From: Microbispora sp. ZYX-F-249
Lineage (GTDB): Bacteria > Actinomycetota > Actinomycetes > Streptosporangiales > Streptosporangiaceae
Reading direction: 5' to 3'
Length of the DNA stretch: 37,352 nucleotides
Assembly (NCBI RefSeq): GCF_039649665.1
Contig: NZ_JBDJAW010000057.1
Coordinates: 1-37,352, forward strand
Position numbers and translations under genes: made by a program. Of this stretch, positions 8,427-16,315 are shown piece after piece (positions within the stretch are counted from its first letter, which is position 1; each line of letters opens with the position of its first letter). Below the pieces are notes generated by a model. That model was not told the DNA's origin and made no database searches. It saw only the letters and a list, made by a program, of their open reading frames with translations.

Positions 8427-9125
8427 TCAGTCGAAGAAGCGGGCCAGCCGCCGCTCCCCGGCGGGCTCCCGGCCGCCCTTCGCGGGGACCAGGTCCGCGA
8501 AGACCGTGGACTCGTCACGCGTGACCAGCAGCGGATACCAGCACCGGCCCGCGTCGTCCGGACGGCACAGGTGCTTGAACGTCTGCACGTCGATCAGCCG
8601 GACGTGCGTGGGGTCGGCCACCGCGTTGACGTGCCGCCACCAGGGCGCGAGGACGTGCAGCACGCCGCCGGGCCGCAGCACGCGGTGGCACTCGCGCAGC
8701 AGGGGCAGGTAGTCGGCCAGGTGCTCCAGCACGTGCACCACGAAGACCTGGTCCACCGACTCGTCCGCCAGCGGCACCCCGCGCGCCAGGTCGGCCAGCA
8801 CGTCCACCGCCGGGCCGGGACGCAGGTCGACGCCGAGATTGTCGCGGTGCTGCTTGGTGCCGCCGCAGCCGAGGTCGACGACCCGGGGCATGGCGCCCGC
8901 GACCCGCACCCTGTCCCACACCGCCAGCACCCCCGCGAGGCGGCCGAGGCGCTCGCGCAGCACGGCGAGGTCGGCGGCGGCCCGCACGTCGCCCTCGACG
9001 TGCGCCACCCCGCCGTCGAAGCGGACCCGCACGTCCAGGCCCCGCAGGCGGGAATCGTGCGCCAGCAGGTCCGCCGCCGCATCCTCCAGGTCCCGGTCGA
9101 CCAGGTCACGCCGCCGCCTGTCCAT
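8427..9125 (-). CDS. Methyltransferase with N-terminal BON-like domain
   Basis: The 232-residue protein has two parts. Residues 5-76 look like a BON domain: an amphipathic helix (DLEDAAADLLAHD), then the strand-turn-strand VRVRFDGGVAHVEGDV, then a helix (ADLAVLRERLGRL) and a closing strand, which is the usual BON order. Residues 80-232 are a class I methyltransferase with motif I VVDLGCGG, VDLRPGPAVDVLADL and the Methyltransf_11 signature VLEHLADYLPLLRECHRVLRPGG. BON domains are usually in exported or membrane-associated proteins and bind lipid or peptidoglycan-linked ligands; here there is no signal peptide. ATG 9125 has GAGGAG 8 bases upstream. The substrate is unknown. Confidence 0.82.
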   Translation of the reverse strand: MDRRRRDLVDRDLEDAAADLLAHDSRLRGLDVRVRFDGGVAHVEGDVRAAADLAVLRERLGRLAGVLAVWDRVRVAGAMPRVVDLGCGGTKQHRDNLGVDLRPGPAVDVLADLARGVPLADESVDQVFVVHVLEHLADYLPLLRECHRVLRPGGVLHVLAPWWRHVNAVADPTHVRLIDVQTFKHLCRPDDAGRCWYPLLVTRDESTVFADLVPAKGGREPAGERRLARFFD

Positions 9126-9202
9126 CCCGCCCACTCCTCGCCGCTCCGGATGACCTGTCGTCTACCCGCGGGAGGCCGGGCCGTACGCATGAGAGCCGGC
9201 CG

Positions 9203-11698
9203 TCACTCGCCGAGCATCTCCACCGTGCCGTGGGCGCCGTCGACTCTGATCTTGTCCCCGTCGCGCACCCGAGTGGTGGCGTTTCCGGTGCCCACCACGG
9301 CGGGGATGCCCAGCTCGCGGGCGACGATGGAGGCATGCGACAGCGGCGCCCCGACGTCGGTGACCACGGCAGCCGCGCGTGGGAACAGCGGCGTCCAGCC
9401 CACGTTGGTGAGCGTGGTGACCAGGATCTCGCCGGGCTGGAGCCGATGGCCGTCCTCGGGCCGGGCGATCACCCTGGCGACCCCCTCGACCACGCCGGGC
9501 GCGCCGGGGAAGCCGGTCACGGTGTCCACGGCCGGGGGGACGGCGCCCCGGGCATCGTAGACGTCGGCGCGTCTGCCGGGGTCGGCCGCCCAGCGGACCG
9601 GGTCGAACCTGCCCACGATGAGCGTCGGATAGGGCGGGAGCGCCGCGTACATCCCGTACGTCGCCCGCCGGACGGGCACCCGCTCCAGCGGGGTGGCGTC
9701 GCCGCGGAGCACGGCGAGCAGCTCGTCCAGGTAGAGGTGGAACAAGTCGTCGCCGCTGCCGGTCAGCTCGCCGGCCCGCAGGACGAAGGCCCGCAGCACC
9801 CAGAACGCGCGGACGACCTCCGACCGGGTGGCCTCGCGATCACGCACCACCTCGGCCCAGCGCGCGACCCCGGCCCGCATCCCGGCCGCGCGGCGGGGGT
9901 GGCGCCGGGCGAGCCGCGCCCACGCCTCCTCCCTCGTTTCGCGCTGCCGGGCCAGCAGGCCGTCCGCGCCGGCCCGAATGTCCCGCAGCCCCGCGAGCTG
10001 GGCGTCGATCCAGGCGGAGTCCTCCCCGGGGCGCGGGACGGACACCTCGAACTCGTGCGGGCCGCGGTGGCCGTAGAGCCGGGCGAAGGTCTCCCTGGTG
10101 ATCTCACCCGAGGCCAGCCGGCTCAGCCCCGTGATCAGGCCGAGGCTGGCCAGCTCGCCCTCGCCGGCCGCGCCCGTCAAGATGGCCTCCGCGTCGGCCT
10201 CGCCCACCGTCTTGCGCAGCCTGTCGCGGGTGAGGACGAGCGTGCTGCCGTCCTGCCGGCCCGCGGCCTCGAGCATGCGGCAGGCCGTGACGAAATGCGG
10301 CTCGACGGACCGCGACCACAGGTCGGCCAGTTCGGGCGCCGACGAGGTGGACCGGATCGCGGCGCGCAGCTCCTCGCATCGCTCCCGGGAGGTGGACAGG
10401 AAGGCCCGCATGCCCTTGAGGTTCGCCCTGACCCTGCGCCGGATGCGTACGGCCATCGGCAGCACCGTCGTGATGATCCGCCACCGGGACATCCCGAGCG
10501 GCGGCACGTCCAGGCCCGGCGGCAGCCTGCCGAAGACCTGCTCGATCGCGCCGAGCTTGCTCCCCATGCCCAACGCCCGGGCGACGGAGACGGCGATGCT
10601 CAGGTTCATGTAGAAACGGCCGCCGATGTTGCCGATCAGGTCGAATCCGGGCAGCGCGGAGGCCGACATGGCCTCGTTGATGAACAGGCGGACGAACGAC
10701 CAGGTGATGGGCGTCATGACGTCGGGGATGGCCTCACCGAGGTTGCCGGACGTCCACAGGTAGTCGCCCTTGAGACTGTCGTTCCACTCCTCCACCTGAG
10801 GCGCGGAAGCAGTGATCGGGCGGGCCTGGACGACGGCGAACGCGCCGGCGTGCCGGACCCACTCCACGTCCATCGGCGTGCCGTAGAGCGACTGGACGCG
10901 CGCGCCCAGCTCGGCGAGCGCGAGGGCCTGCGGTTCGGTGAGCACGGGGATCCGGCGCATGTCCTCGGGCACCGGCTCGTCGCGGGTGCCGCCGGGGACG
11001 CGGACGGTCATGACCGTCTTGTCCCCGGTCCGCTCCTCGACGACCGCGCCGCCCGAGACGACGACGACGTCGGGGGTCACCTGGCCGCCGACCACGGCCT
11101 CGCCCAGGCCCCACGACGCGTTGAGCACGGTCGCGCCGCGGGCGCCGGTGACGGGGTCGGCCGTGAACATGACGCCCGCCGCGTCGGCGTTCACCAGTTC
11201 CTGGACCACGACGGCCAGGGCGACGTCGTCGTGCGGCACGCCGTTCGCGTTCCGGTAGGCGATCGCGCGGGCGTTCCACAGGGAGGCCCAGCAGCGCTTG
11301 ACCGCGTCGAGCAGCCCGTCGGCGGTGACATTGAGGAAGGTGTCCTGCTGCCCGGCGAACGACATCCCGGGGAGGTCCTCCGCGGTGGCGGACGACCGCA
11401 CGGCCACCGGGACGTCGTGGCCCAGCGCCGCGTGGGCGGCGCGGATCTCCGCGGCGATCGGCTCGGGAACGCGGCGCCCGGAGAACAGGGCCGCGATCCG
11501 CTCGGCGTCACCGGACGCGGCGGCGGCCAGTGTCTCCTCGCGGAAGTCCGCAACGAAGGCCCGATAGGCCTCGGTGGTTATGTGGAAGCCGCCGGGGACG
11601 GGCAGCCCCGCCCTGGCGAGCGTGGCCAAAGACGCGCCCTTGCCGCCCACGGTGGCGAGGTCGGCGGCGGGATCGTCCAGCGGGATGACAGCCTTCAT
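9203..11698 (-). CDS. Rifampin-phosphotransferase-like ATP dikinase (PEP-synthase superfamily)
   Basis: This 831-residue enzyme starts with an ATP-grasp domain (about 1-300; GGKGASL, then AVRSSATAEDLPGMSFAGQQ), continues with a long helical middle region (about 320-720) and ends with the swivelling phosphohistidine domain (about 740-831; TDVGAPLSHASIVARE, putative His788). True PEP synthases and pyruvate phosphate dikinases place a PEP-binding TIM barrel after the His domain; here the protein stops after it. That is the order seen in rifampin phosphotransferases, which transfer the beta-phosphate of ATP to a hydroxyl of rifamycin. The acceptor is not proven here. The start follows the TetR stop by one base (TGACATG) with GAGGAG upstream, so the two are co-transcribed and coupled. 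Confidence 0.85.
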   Translation of the reverse strand: MKAVIPLDDPAADLATVGGKGASLATLARAGLPVPGGFHITTEAYRAFVADFREETLAAAASGDAERIAALFSGRRVPEPIAAEIRAAHAALGHDVPVAVRSSATAEDLPGMSFAGQQDTFLNVTADGLLDAVKRCWASLWNARAIAYRNANGVPHDDVALAVVVQELVNADAAGVMFTADPVTGARGATVLNASWGLGEAVVGGQVTPDVVVVSGGAVVEERTGDKTVMTVRVPGGTRDEPVPEDMRRIPVLTEPQALALAELGARVQSLYGTPMDVEWVRHAGAFAVVQARPITASAPQVEEWNDSLKGDYLWTSGNLGEAIPDVMTPITWSFVRLFINEAMSASALPGFDLIGNIGGRFYMNLSIAVSVARALGMGSKLGAIEQVFGRLPPGLDVPPLGMSRWRIITTVLPMAVRIRRRVRANLKGMRAFLSTSRERCEELRAAIRSTSSAPELADLWSRSVEPHFVTACRMLEAAGRQDGSTLVLTRDRLRKTVGEADAEAILTGAAGEGELASLGLITGLSRLASGEITRETFARLYGHRGPHEFEVSVPRPGEDSAWIDAQLAGLRDIRAGADGLLARQRETREEAWARLARRHPRRAAGMRAGVARWAEVVRDREATRSEVVRAFWVLRAFVLRAGELTGSGDDLFHLYLDELLAVLRGDATPLERVPVRRATYGMYAALPPYPTLIVGRFDPVRWAADPGRRADVYDARGAVPPAVDTVTGFPGAPGVVEGVARVIARPEDGHRLQPGEILVTTLTNVGWTPLFPRAAAVVTDVGAPLSHASIVARELGIPAVVGTGNATTRVRDGDKIRVDGAHGTVEMLGE

Positions 11699-11699
11699 G

Positions 11700-12416
11700 T
11701 CACGCGCTCCTCGAAGGGCTCAGGGAGTCCGCCAGCTTCCGCCGGGCGACGTCCGCGATCGTGTCGAGATAGTCGAGGGTTGCCTGTCCGACGGCACGCG
11801 CCGCGTCGTCGGGCAACGGGCGTCCGGTGCCGGTGGCGCGCTCGATCATGTCGGCGAGCAGCTCGGCGAGTCGCTCCTCCGGCGGGGGCCCTCCGGGAAG
11901 GAGCCACGGCACGGTGAGGACCCCGTACATGATCGAGCCGATCACCAGGACGTGGTCACCCGACAGATCTCTGGCCGCGCCCGCCGCGGTCAGCGCGGCG
12001 TAGTAGGCGTCGAACGCCTCGCCCATGTTCATCGCGCCGGGGCCCTGCCGCTTCTGCCTGACGAGCTTGCCGAGCACCTCGGAGTCGCCGACCAGCGCCG
12101 CTTTGAGCAGCGGCCGGCGCAGCAGGCCGGCGGCGATCCCGGTGAACAGCTCGCGCGGGGTGGTGGGGCGGCTCCGCCGCACCTCCTCGAGCATGTGCAC
12201 CCGCTCGCGGCGCAGCAGTGCGGCGAAGAGGGCGTCGCGCGTCCTCCAGTGCAGGTAGATCGTGCCCTTGGCGACCCCGGCCTGCCTGGCGACATCGTCG
12301 ATCGTCGTCTTGTCGTAACCCCAGCGGCCGATCAGCTCGGCGGCGGCGTCGAGGATGCGGTGCGCCCGCTCCATCTGGCGCGCCGGATCCTGTGGCGGCC
12401 GTCCCACTCTGGTCAT
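11700..12416 (-). CDS. TetR-family transcriptional regulator
   Basis: This is a 238-residue repressor-type protein with an N-terminal TetR helix-turn-helix (about residues 20-65: ILDAAAELIGRWGYDKTTIDDVARQAGVAKGTIYLHW), followed by a helical ligand-binding domain. ATG 12416 is chosen because the conserved region begins shortly after and the promoter lies immediately upstream. It is the first gene of an operon with the phosphotransferase-like dikinase (one base between them), so it probably senses that enzyme's substrate or a related toxic compound. An inverted repeat over its -10 box suggests autorepression. Confidence 0.9.
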   Translation of the reverse strand: MTRVGRPPQDPARQMERAHRILDAAAELIGRWGYDKTTIDDVARQAGVAKGTIYLHWRTRDALFAALLRRERVHMLEEVRRSRPTTPRELFTGIAAGLLRRPLLKAALVGDSEVLGKLVRQKRQGPGAMNMGEAFDAYYAALTAAGAARDLSGDHVLVIGSIMYGVLTVPWLLPGGPPPEERLAELLADMIERATGTGRPLPDDAARAVGQATLDYLDTIADVARRKLADSLSPSRSA

Positions 12417-12442
12417 CCGTCCTGCCCCAATTTTTTGACTAG

Positions 12443-12474
12443 ATGACACTATTTGGTCATTTAATTCTCCACAA
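12443..12474 (-). promoter_or_regulatory. Promoter and likely operator of the tetR-dikinase operon
   Basis: Reading the minus strand, TTGTGG (12474-12469), 17 bases and TAGTGT (12451-12446) form a plausible promoter about 30 bases ahead of the TetR start. The -10 box sits inside an inverted repeat: ATGAC (12443-12447), 8 bases, GTCAT (12456-12460). The segment is markedly AT-rich against its surroundings, as expected of a regulatory region. A weak forward promoter (TTGACT at 12435) could serve the small gene on the other strand. Confidence 0.6.
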
Positions 12475-12554
12475 GAGTCCCGGGGCGGCGCGTACGCCTG
12501 GGGGGCCTTTGCGAGGATGAATGAAGGCCGTACGACGGGGGCAGGTGAGCGGTC

Positions 12555-12821
12555 ATGCGCGATCCGCGGGCCGGGGGGACCGGCGGGCAGCGGAGAGGAC
12601 ACGTGGGAGGAGACGCGGACGTGGTGGCGGACAGATCCGGAGCGTACGACGCGAGGGGCGCCTCGCCCGAGCCGCTGACGCCCGAGCCGGACGACGGGGG
12701 CCTGGAGGAGATGATCGGCGATGCGGCCGACATCGAGACGCCGGCCGCCGAGACGCCGCCGGCGACCGGGGAGGAGTCGGCGATGCCCGAGCCCGAGCCC
12801 GACGTCGGCCCCACCTCGTGA
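12555..12821 (+). CDS. Small acidic hypothetical protein
   Basis: This 88-residue protein has no recognised family. A Gly/Arg-rich start gives way to an acidic, Pro/Glu-rich, probably disordered C-terminal half (PEPLTPEPDDGGLEEMIGDA, then several Glu-Pro pairs). Support for a real gene: AGGTGAG lies 5 bases before ATG 12555, almost all codons end in G or C, and the stop directly abuts, without overlap, the stop of the convergent glycerol kinase gene (12822). It is divergent from the TetR operon across 138 bases. No function can be assigned. Confidence 0.6.
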   Translation: MRDPRAGGTGGQRRGHVGGDADVVADRSGAYDARGASPEPLTPEPDDGGLEEMIGDAADIETPAAETPPATGEESAMPEPEPDVGPTS

Positions 12822-14333
12822 TCAGCCGGCGGGGGGTTTGATCCAGTCGAGGGCGCGCTCGACCGCCCGCCGCCAGTTGTCGTACTCGTCGTCGCGCCGC
12901 CCGGGGTCCATCGCCGGCGTCCACTGGGCGGCGCGGTGCCAGTTGCGCCGCAGGCCCTCCAGGTCGGGCCAGTAGCCGACGGCGAGCCCGGCGGCGTACG
13001 CGGCGCCGAGGGAGACGGTCTCCGCGACCATGGGCCGGACCACCGGCACGTCCAGCACGTCGGCGACGAACTGCATGAGCAGGTTGTCCGACGTCATGCC
13101 GCCGTCGACCTTGAGGGTGGTGAGCGCGATGCCCGCGTCGGCGTTCATCGCGTCCACCACCTCGCGGGTCTGCCAGCCCGTGGCCTCCAGCACGGCGCGG
13201 GCGAGGTGACCCTTGGTGATGTACGAGGTGAGCCCGACGATGACGCCGCGGGCCTCGCTGCGCCAGTGGGGCGCGAACAGCCCGGAGAACGCCGGGACGA
13301 TGTAGCAGCCGCCGTTGTCGTCGACCGTGCGGGCCAGGGTCTCGATCTCCGGGGCGGTGCCGATGAGCCCGAGCCCGTCCCTGAACCACTGCACGAGGGC
13401 GCCGGTGACCGCGATGGAGCCCTCCAGGGCGTACACCGCGGGCTGGTCTCCGATCTGGTAGCCGACCGTCGTGAGCAGCCCGTGGGTGGAGGCGACCGGC
13501 TCGGTGCCGGTGTTGAGCAGCAGGAACGCGCCCGTGCCGTAGGTGCACTTGGCCTCGCCGCGGTGGAAGCAGGTCTGCCCGAACAGCGCGGCCTGCTGGT
13601 CGCCGAGCGCGGCCGAGATCCGCACGCCGGGCAGCACCCGCCGGGCCACGCCGTAGATCTCGCTGGACGGGCGGATCCGCGGCAGCATCGCCCGGGGGAT
13701 GCCGAAGAAGTCGAGCAGGACCGGGTCCCAGTCGAGGTCGCGCAGGTTCATCAGCAGCGTCCGGCTGGCGTTGGTGACGTCGGTGACGTGGACGCCGCCG
13801 TCCGGGCCGCCGGTGAGGTTCCAGATGAGCCAGCTCTCCATCGTGCCGAACAGGATCTCGCCGCGTTCCGCGCGCTCGCGCAGCCCGTCGGTGTGGTCCA
13901 GCAGCCAGCGGACCGTGGGGGCGGAGAAGTACGTGGCCAGGGGCAGGCCGCAGCGCTCGCGCACCACGTGCGCGTCGGGGCGGCGGGACAGCTCGTCGAC
14001 CAGGGCGCCGGTCCGGGTGTCCTGCCAGACGACGGCGGGGGTGACGGGCACGCCGGTGCGCCGGTCCCACAGCACCGTCGTCTCCCGCTGGTTGGCGATG
14101 CCGACGGCGGCGACCTCGCCGGGCCCGATGCCCGCGTGGGCGAGCGCCTCGGGGCCGATCCGCTCCAGGTTGCGCCAGATCTCGACGGGGTCGTGCTCCA
14201 CCCAGCCGGGGCGCGGGAAGCGCTGCTTGTGCTCCCGCTGCGTCACCGAGACCAGCCGGCCGCGCTGGTCGAAGAGGATGCACCGGGTCGAGGTGGTGCC
14301 CTGGTCGATGGACATGACATAACGCTGGGTCAC
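12822..14333 (-). CDS. glpK: Glycerol kinase (paralogue behind the IclR regulator)
   Basis: This 503-residue FGGY-family kinase phosphorylates glycerol to sn-glycerol 3-phosphate in the cytoplasm. It shows the N-terminal ATP/sugar motif SIDQGTTSTRCILFD, glycerol-contact stretches NQRETTVLWDRRTG and WQDTRTG, the hinge GDQQAALFGQ, and the C-terminal VDGGMTSDNLLMQ with GAAYAAGLAVGYW. The loop before GDQQ lacks the HPr-phosphorylatable histidine of Firmicutes enzymes. GTG 14333 is chosen with AAGGCAGG upstream. It follows the IclR gene by 44 bases on the same strand and is probably co-transcribed. A second, clearly divergent glpK lies at 16316-17833, so this copy may have different kinetics, substrate or regulation. 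Confidence 0.95.
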   Translation of the reverse strand: MTQRYVMSIDQGTTSTRCILFDQRGRLVSVTQREHKQRFPRPGWVEHDPVEIWRNLERIGPEALAHAGIGPGEVAAVGIANQRETTVLWDRRTGVPVTPAVVWQDTRTGALVDELSRRPDAHVVRERCGLPLATYFSAPTVRWLLDHTDGLRERAERGEILFGTMESWLIWNLTGGPDGGVHVTDVTNASRTLLMNLRDLDWDPVLLDFFGIPRAMLPRIRPSSEIYGVARRVLPGVRISAALGDQQAALFGQTCFHRGEAKCTYGTGAFLLLNTGTEPVASTHGLLTTVGYQIGDQPAVYALEGSIAVTGALVQWFRDGLGLIGTAPEIETLARTVDDNGGCYIVPAFSGLFAPHWRSEARGVIVGLTSYITKGHLARAVLEATGWQTREVVDAMNADAGIALTTLKVDGGMTSDNLLMQFVADVLDVPVVRPMVAETVSLGAAYAAGLAVGYWPDLEGLRRNWHRAAQWTPAMDPGRRDDEYDNWRRAVERALDWIKPPAG

Positions 14334-14377
14334 GGCGGCCTGCCTTAAGGGGCGGATGCGTGTGGGGTGGGGTGGGG

Positions 14378-15157
14378 TCACCAGCGGGAGGCGCCGAGGT
14401 CGCGGGAGACGGCCCGCGCCGCGTCGCGCACATAGCCCACCAGCTCGGGACGGGGACGCCCGCCGGAGTCGCAGATCCGCTCGGTGGCGCCGGAGATGCC
14501 CATCGCGCCCACCACGAGACCTCCGTACCCCCGGATCGGGGCCGCCACCCCCGCCTCGCCCATGCCCGTCTCGTCCGCGTCGGACGCCCAGCCGTGCTCG
14601 CGCACGGCCGCGAGCATGCGGGACAGCTCACGCTGCGTACGCACGGTGCGGCGGGTGAACTGCTCCAGCTCCCCGCCCCGCACCGCGTCCTGGAGGACGG
14701 CGGCGGCGTTGGCGTCGTAGGCGAGCAGCACCTTGCCGATCGCCGTGGCGTGCATGGGCAGGAGCATGCCGACGTCGAGCGTCTGCAGGCTGTCGTCGGG
14801 CCGGAAGACGTGGTGGACCACCAGGACCTTGCCCTGGAGGTGGGTGCCGATCCGCACCGCCTCGCCGCTGCGCGCGGCAAGGGCGTCGGCCCAGTTGATC
14901 GCCCGCGAGCGGAGCTCGTTCACGTCGAGGTAGCTGGTGCCCAGGTGCAGCAGCGCGGCGCCGAGCTGGTACTTGCCGGTCGCCTCGTCCTGCTCGACGA
15001 AGCCGACGAGCTGGAGGGTGCGCAGGATGCCGTGCGCCGTGCCCCGGGCCAGCCCCAGGGAGTTGGCGATCTCGGTGAGGCCGAGCCGTCCCGATCCCTG
15101 GGCGAGGAGCCGCAGGATCGCGGCGGCGCGCTCGATGGACTGGACCGGACCTGGCAC
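14378..15157 (-). CDS. gylR: IclR-family regulator of glycerol use (GylR type)
   Basis: This is a 259-residue IclR-family protein. The winged helix-turn-helix is at about 1-70 (PVQSIERAAAILRLLAQG, LTEIANSLGLARGTAHGILRTL), and the effector-binding domain is at about 80-250 (HLQGKVLVVHHV, MHATAIGKVLLAY, GVAAPIRGYGG). Position makes it the counterpart of Streptomyces GylR, which represses glycerol genes until glycerol or glycerol 3-phosphate is present: it is divergent from glpF-glpK-glpD and followed by another glpK. GTG 15157 is chosen with AGGA 8 bases upstream, placing the start right at the conserved N-terminus. The palindrome at 15187-15201 is 30 bases ahead of the start, which suggests autoregulation. 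Confidence 0.9.
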   Translation of the reverse strand: MPGPVQSIERAAAILRLLAQGSGRLGLTEIANSLGLARGTAHGILRTLQLVGFVEQDEATGKYQLGAALLHLGTSYLDVNELRSRAINWADALAARSGEAVRIGTHLQGKVLVVHHVFRPDDSLQTLDVGMLLPMHATAIGKVLLAYDANAAAVLQDAVRGGELEQFTRRTVRTQRELSRMLAAVREHGWASDADETGMGEAGVAAPIRGYGGLVVGAMGISGATERICDSGGRPRPELVGYVRDAARAVSRDLGASRW

Positions 15158-15186
15158 GCCCCGGATCCTAGCCGCGTCGGCGAGTG

Positions 15187-15201
15187 GTCGGCAGTGCCGA
15201 C
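15187..15201. promoter_or_regulatory. Candidate GylR operator 1 (gylR side)
   Basis: A perfect 15-base palindrome with 7-base arms (GTCGGCA, 1 base, TGCCGAC). It lies 30 bases upstream of the IclR start. The same core, TCG-x-CA-x-TGCCGAC, recurs at 15315-15328. IclR-family proteins bind short palindromes of this kind, so autoregulation is the simplest reading. Confidence 0.7.
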
Positions 15202-15313
15202 ACCCCGCCGGACGAGTTCGGCGCGTCTCCCGCCGCCGGACGGGCTCGCGCGCGCCGTGGTTCTTCGCGTCATGCCGGGGGAGCGTAGTACGGCGATCCG
15301 AATGTGACCAGTG

Positions 15314-15328
15314 TTCGACAATGCCGAC
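15314..15328. promoter_or_regulatory. Candidate GylR operator 2 (glpF side)
   Basis: The sequence TTCGACAATGCCGAC is an imperfect palindrome (TCGaCA, 1 base, TGcCGA) sharing 11 of 15 positions with the perfect copy at 15187-15201. It ends 9 bases before the putative -35 box of the glpF promoter, a position where a bound regulator could exclude or contact RNA polymerase. Confidence 0.65.
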
Positions 15329-15337
15329 GATCTTTCG

Positions 15338-15366
15338 TTGACGCTTCCTTGGGGGCCGTTTAACGT
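15338..15366 (+). promoter_or_regulatory. glpFKD promoter
   Basis: TTGACG (15338-15343), a 17-base spacer and TAACGT (15361-15366) form a good sigma-70-type promoter. It predicts a leader of about 60 bases before glpF, whose AAGGAGGAG ribosome-binding site is at 15423-15431. Confidence 0.7.
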
Positions 15367-15434
15367 CCGGAAAACCGGCGGCGCTCACAGCGAGCACTTC
15401 GGAGACGTGACGGGGACGGTCAAGGAGGAGACAC

Positions 15435-16259
15435 ATGGCGGAAGGGCGAAGTGACCGGCGGCTCCTGGGGGAGCTGGCGGCCGAGTTCGCGGGGACGGCG
15501 ATCCTCATCCTGATCGGCGTCGGCGTCGTGGCGCAGGTCGTGGCGGGCGGCATCGGCGACCACGACAGCATCGCGTGGGCGTGGGGGCTGGGGGTGACCC
15601 TCGGCGTCTACACGGCCGCCCGCGTCAGCGGCGCCCACCTCAACCCGGCCGTCACGGTCGCCCTCGCCGTCTTCAAGGACTTCTCCTGGCGCAAGGTCCT
15701 GCCGTACGCGCTGGCGCAGACGGCGGGCGCCTTCGTGGCGGCGCTGCTCGTCCGGTGGAACTACGCCGAGGTCCTGGCCAAGGTGGACCCCGGGCACACG
15801 ATCAAGACGCAGGGAGTCTTCTCCACCCTCCCCGGCAACGGCACGCTGCCGGTCACCCAGTGGGGCGCGCTGCGCGACCAGATCATCGGCACGGCGATCC
15901 TGCTGTTCCTGATCTTCGCGATCTCCGACGAGCGCAACTCCGCGCCGCTCGCCAACCTCGCGCCGCTCATCGTCGGCCTGCTCGTGGTCGCGATCGGCAT
16001 GGCGTGGGGGACCGACGCCGGCTACGCCATCAACCCCGCCCGCGACTTCGGCCCGCGTCTCGCCTCGTTCTTCACGGGGTACGGCTCGGCGTTCCGCGAC
16101 CAGTACGGTGGGCTCTACTTCTGGGTGCCGATCATCGGTCCGCTGGCCGGCGGCGTCGTCGGCGCCGGGCTCTACCAGCTTCTGGTCGCCCGCTTCCTGC
16201 CGCGTACGGACGCGCCCGAGCCCGGCCGCACGCCGGAGCCCGCCGCGCAGGCCGGCTGA
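15435..16259 (+). CDS. glpF: Glycerol facilitator (aquaglyceroporin)
   Basis: This is a 274-residue inner-membrane channel for passive glycerol entry. It has six hydrophobic helices and the two half-helix motifs of the MIP family: SGAHLNPAVT (NPA at 70-72) and GYAINPARDFGPR (NPARD at 200-204). Asp after the second NPAR marks glycerol facilitators rather than water-only channels. A very strong AAGGAGGAG precedes ATG 15435. It is the first gene of the glpF-glpK-glpD operon and lies 56 bases before glpK. The charged Pro/Glu tail is cytoplasmic and variable. Confidence 0.96.
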   Translation: MAEGRSDRRLLGELAAEFAGTAILILIGVGVVAQVVAGGIGDHDSIAWAWGLGVTLGVYTAARVSGAHLNPAVTVALAVFKDFSWRKVLPYALAQTAGAFVAALLVRWNYAEVLAKVDPGHTIKTQGVFSTLPGNGTLPVTQWGALRDQIIGTAILLFLIFAISDERNSAPLANLAPLIVGLLVVAIGMAWGTDAGYAINPARDFGPRLASFFTGYGSAFRDQYGGLYFWVPIIGPLAGGVVGAGLYQLLVARFLPRTDAPEPGRTPEPAAQAG

Positions 16260-16315
16260 TCGCCCCGGCCGAGACCAGCAAGGTCCACCCCACCGAAACG
16301 AGAGGCGCAACGAGA

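Noticed and set aside
9203..11698. Naming the dikinase PEP synthase (PpsA) or pyruvate phosphate dikinase
   Set aside because: Both families have a PEP-binding barrel after the phosphohistidine domain; this protein ends about 43 residues after the histidine.
9230..11917. A very long open frame (895 codons) on the plus strand
   Set aside because: It is the antisense of the dikinase gene. Its product is Arg/Gly/Pro/His-rich without domains, a usual by-product of high GC3 on the opposite strand; it also runs on past the dikinase start into the TetR gene.
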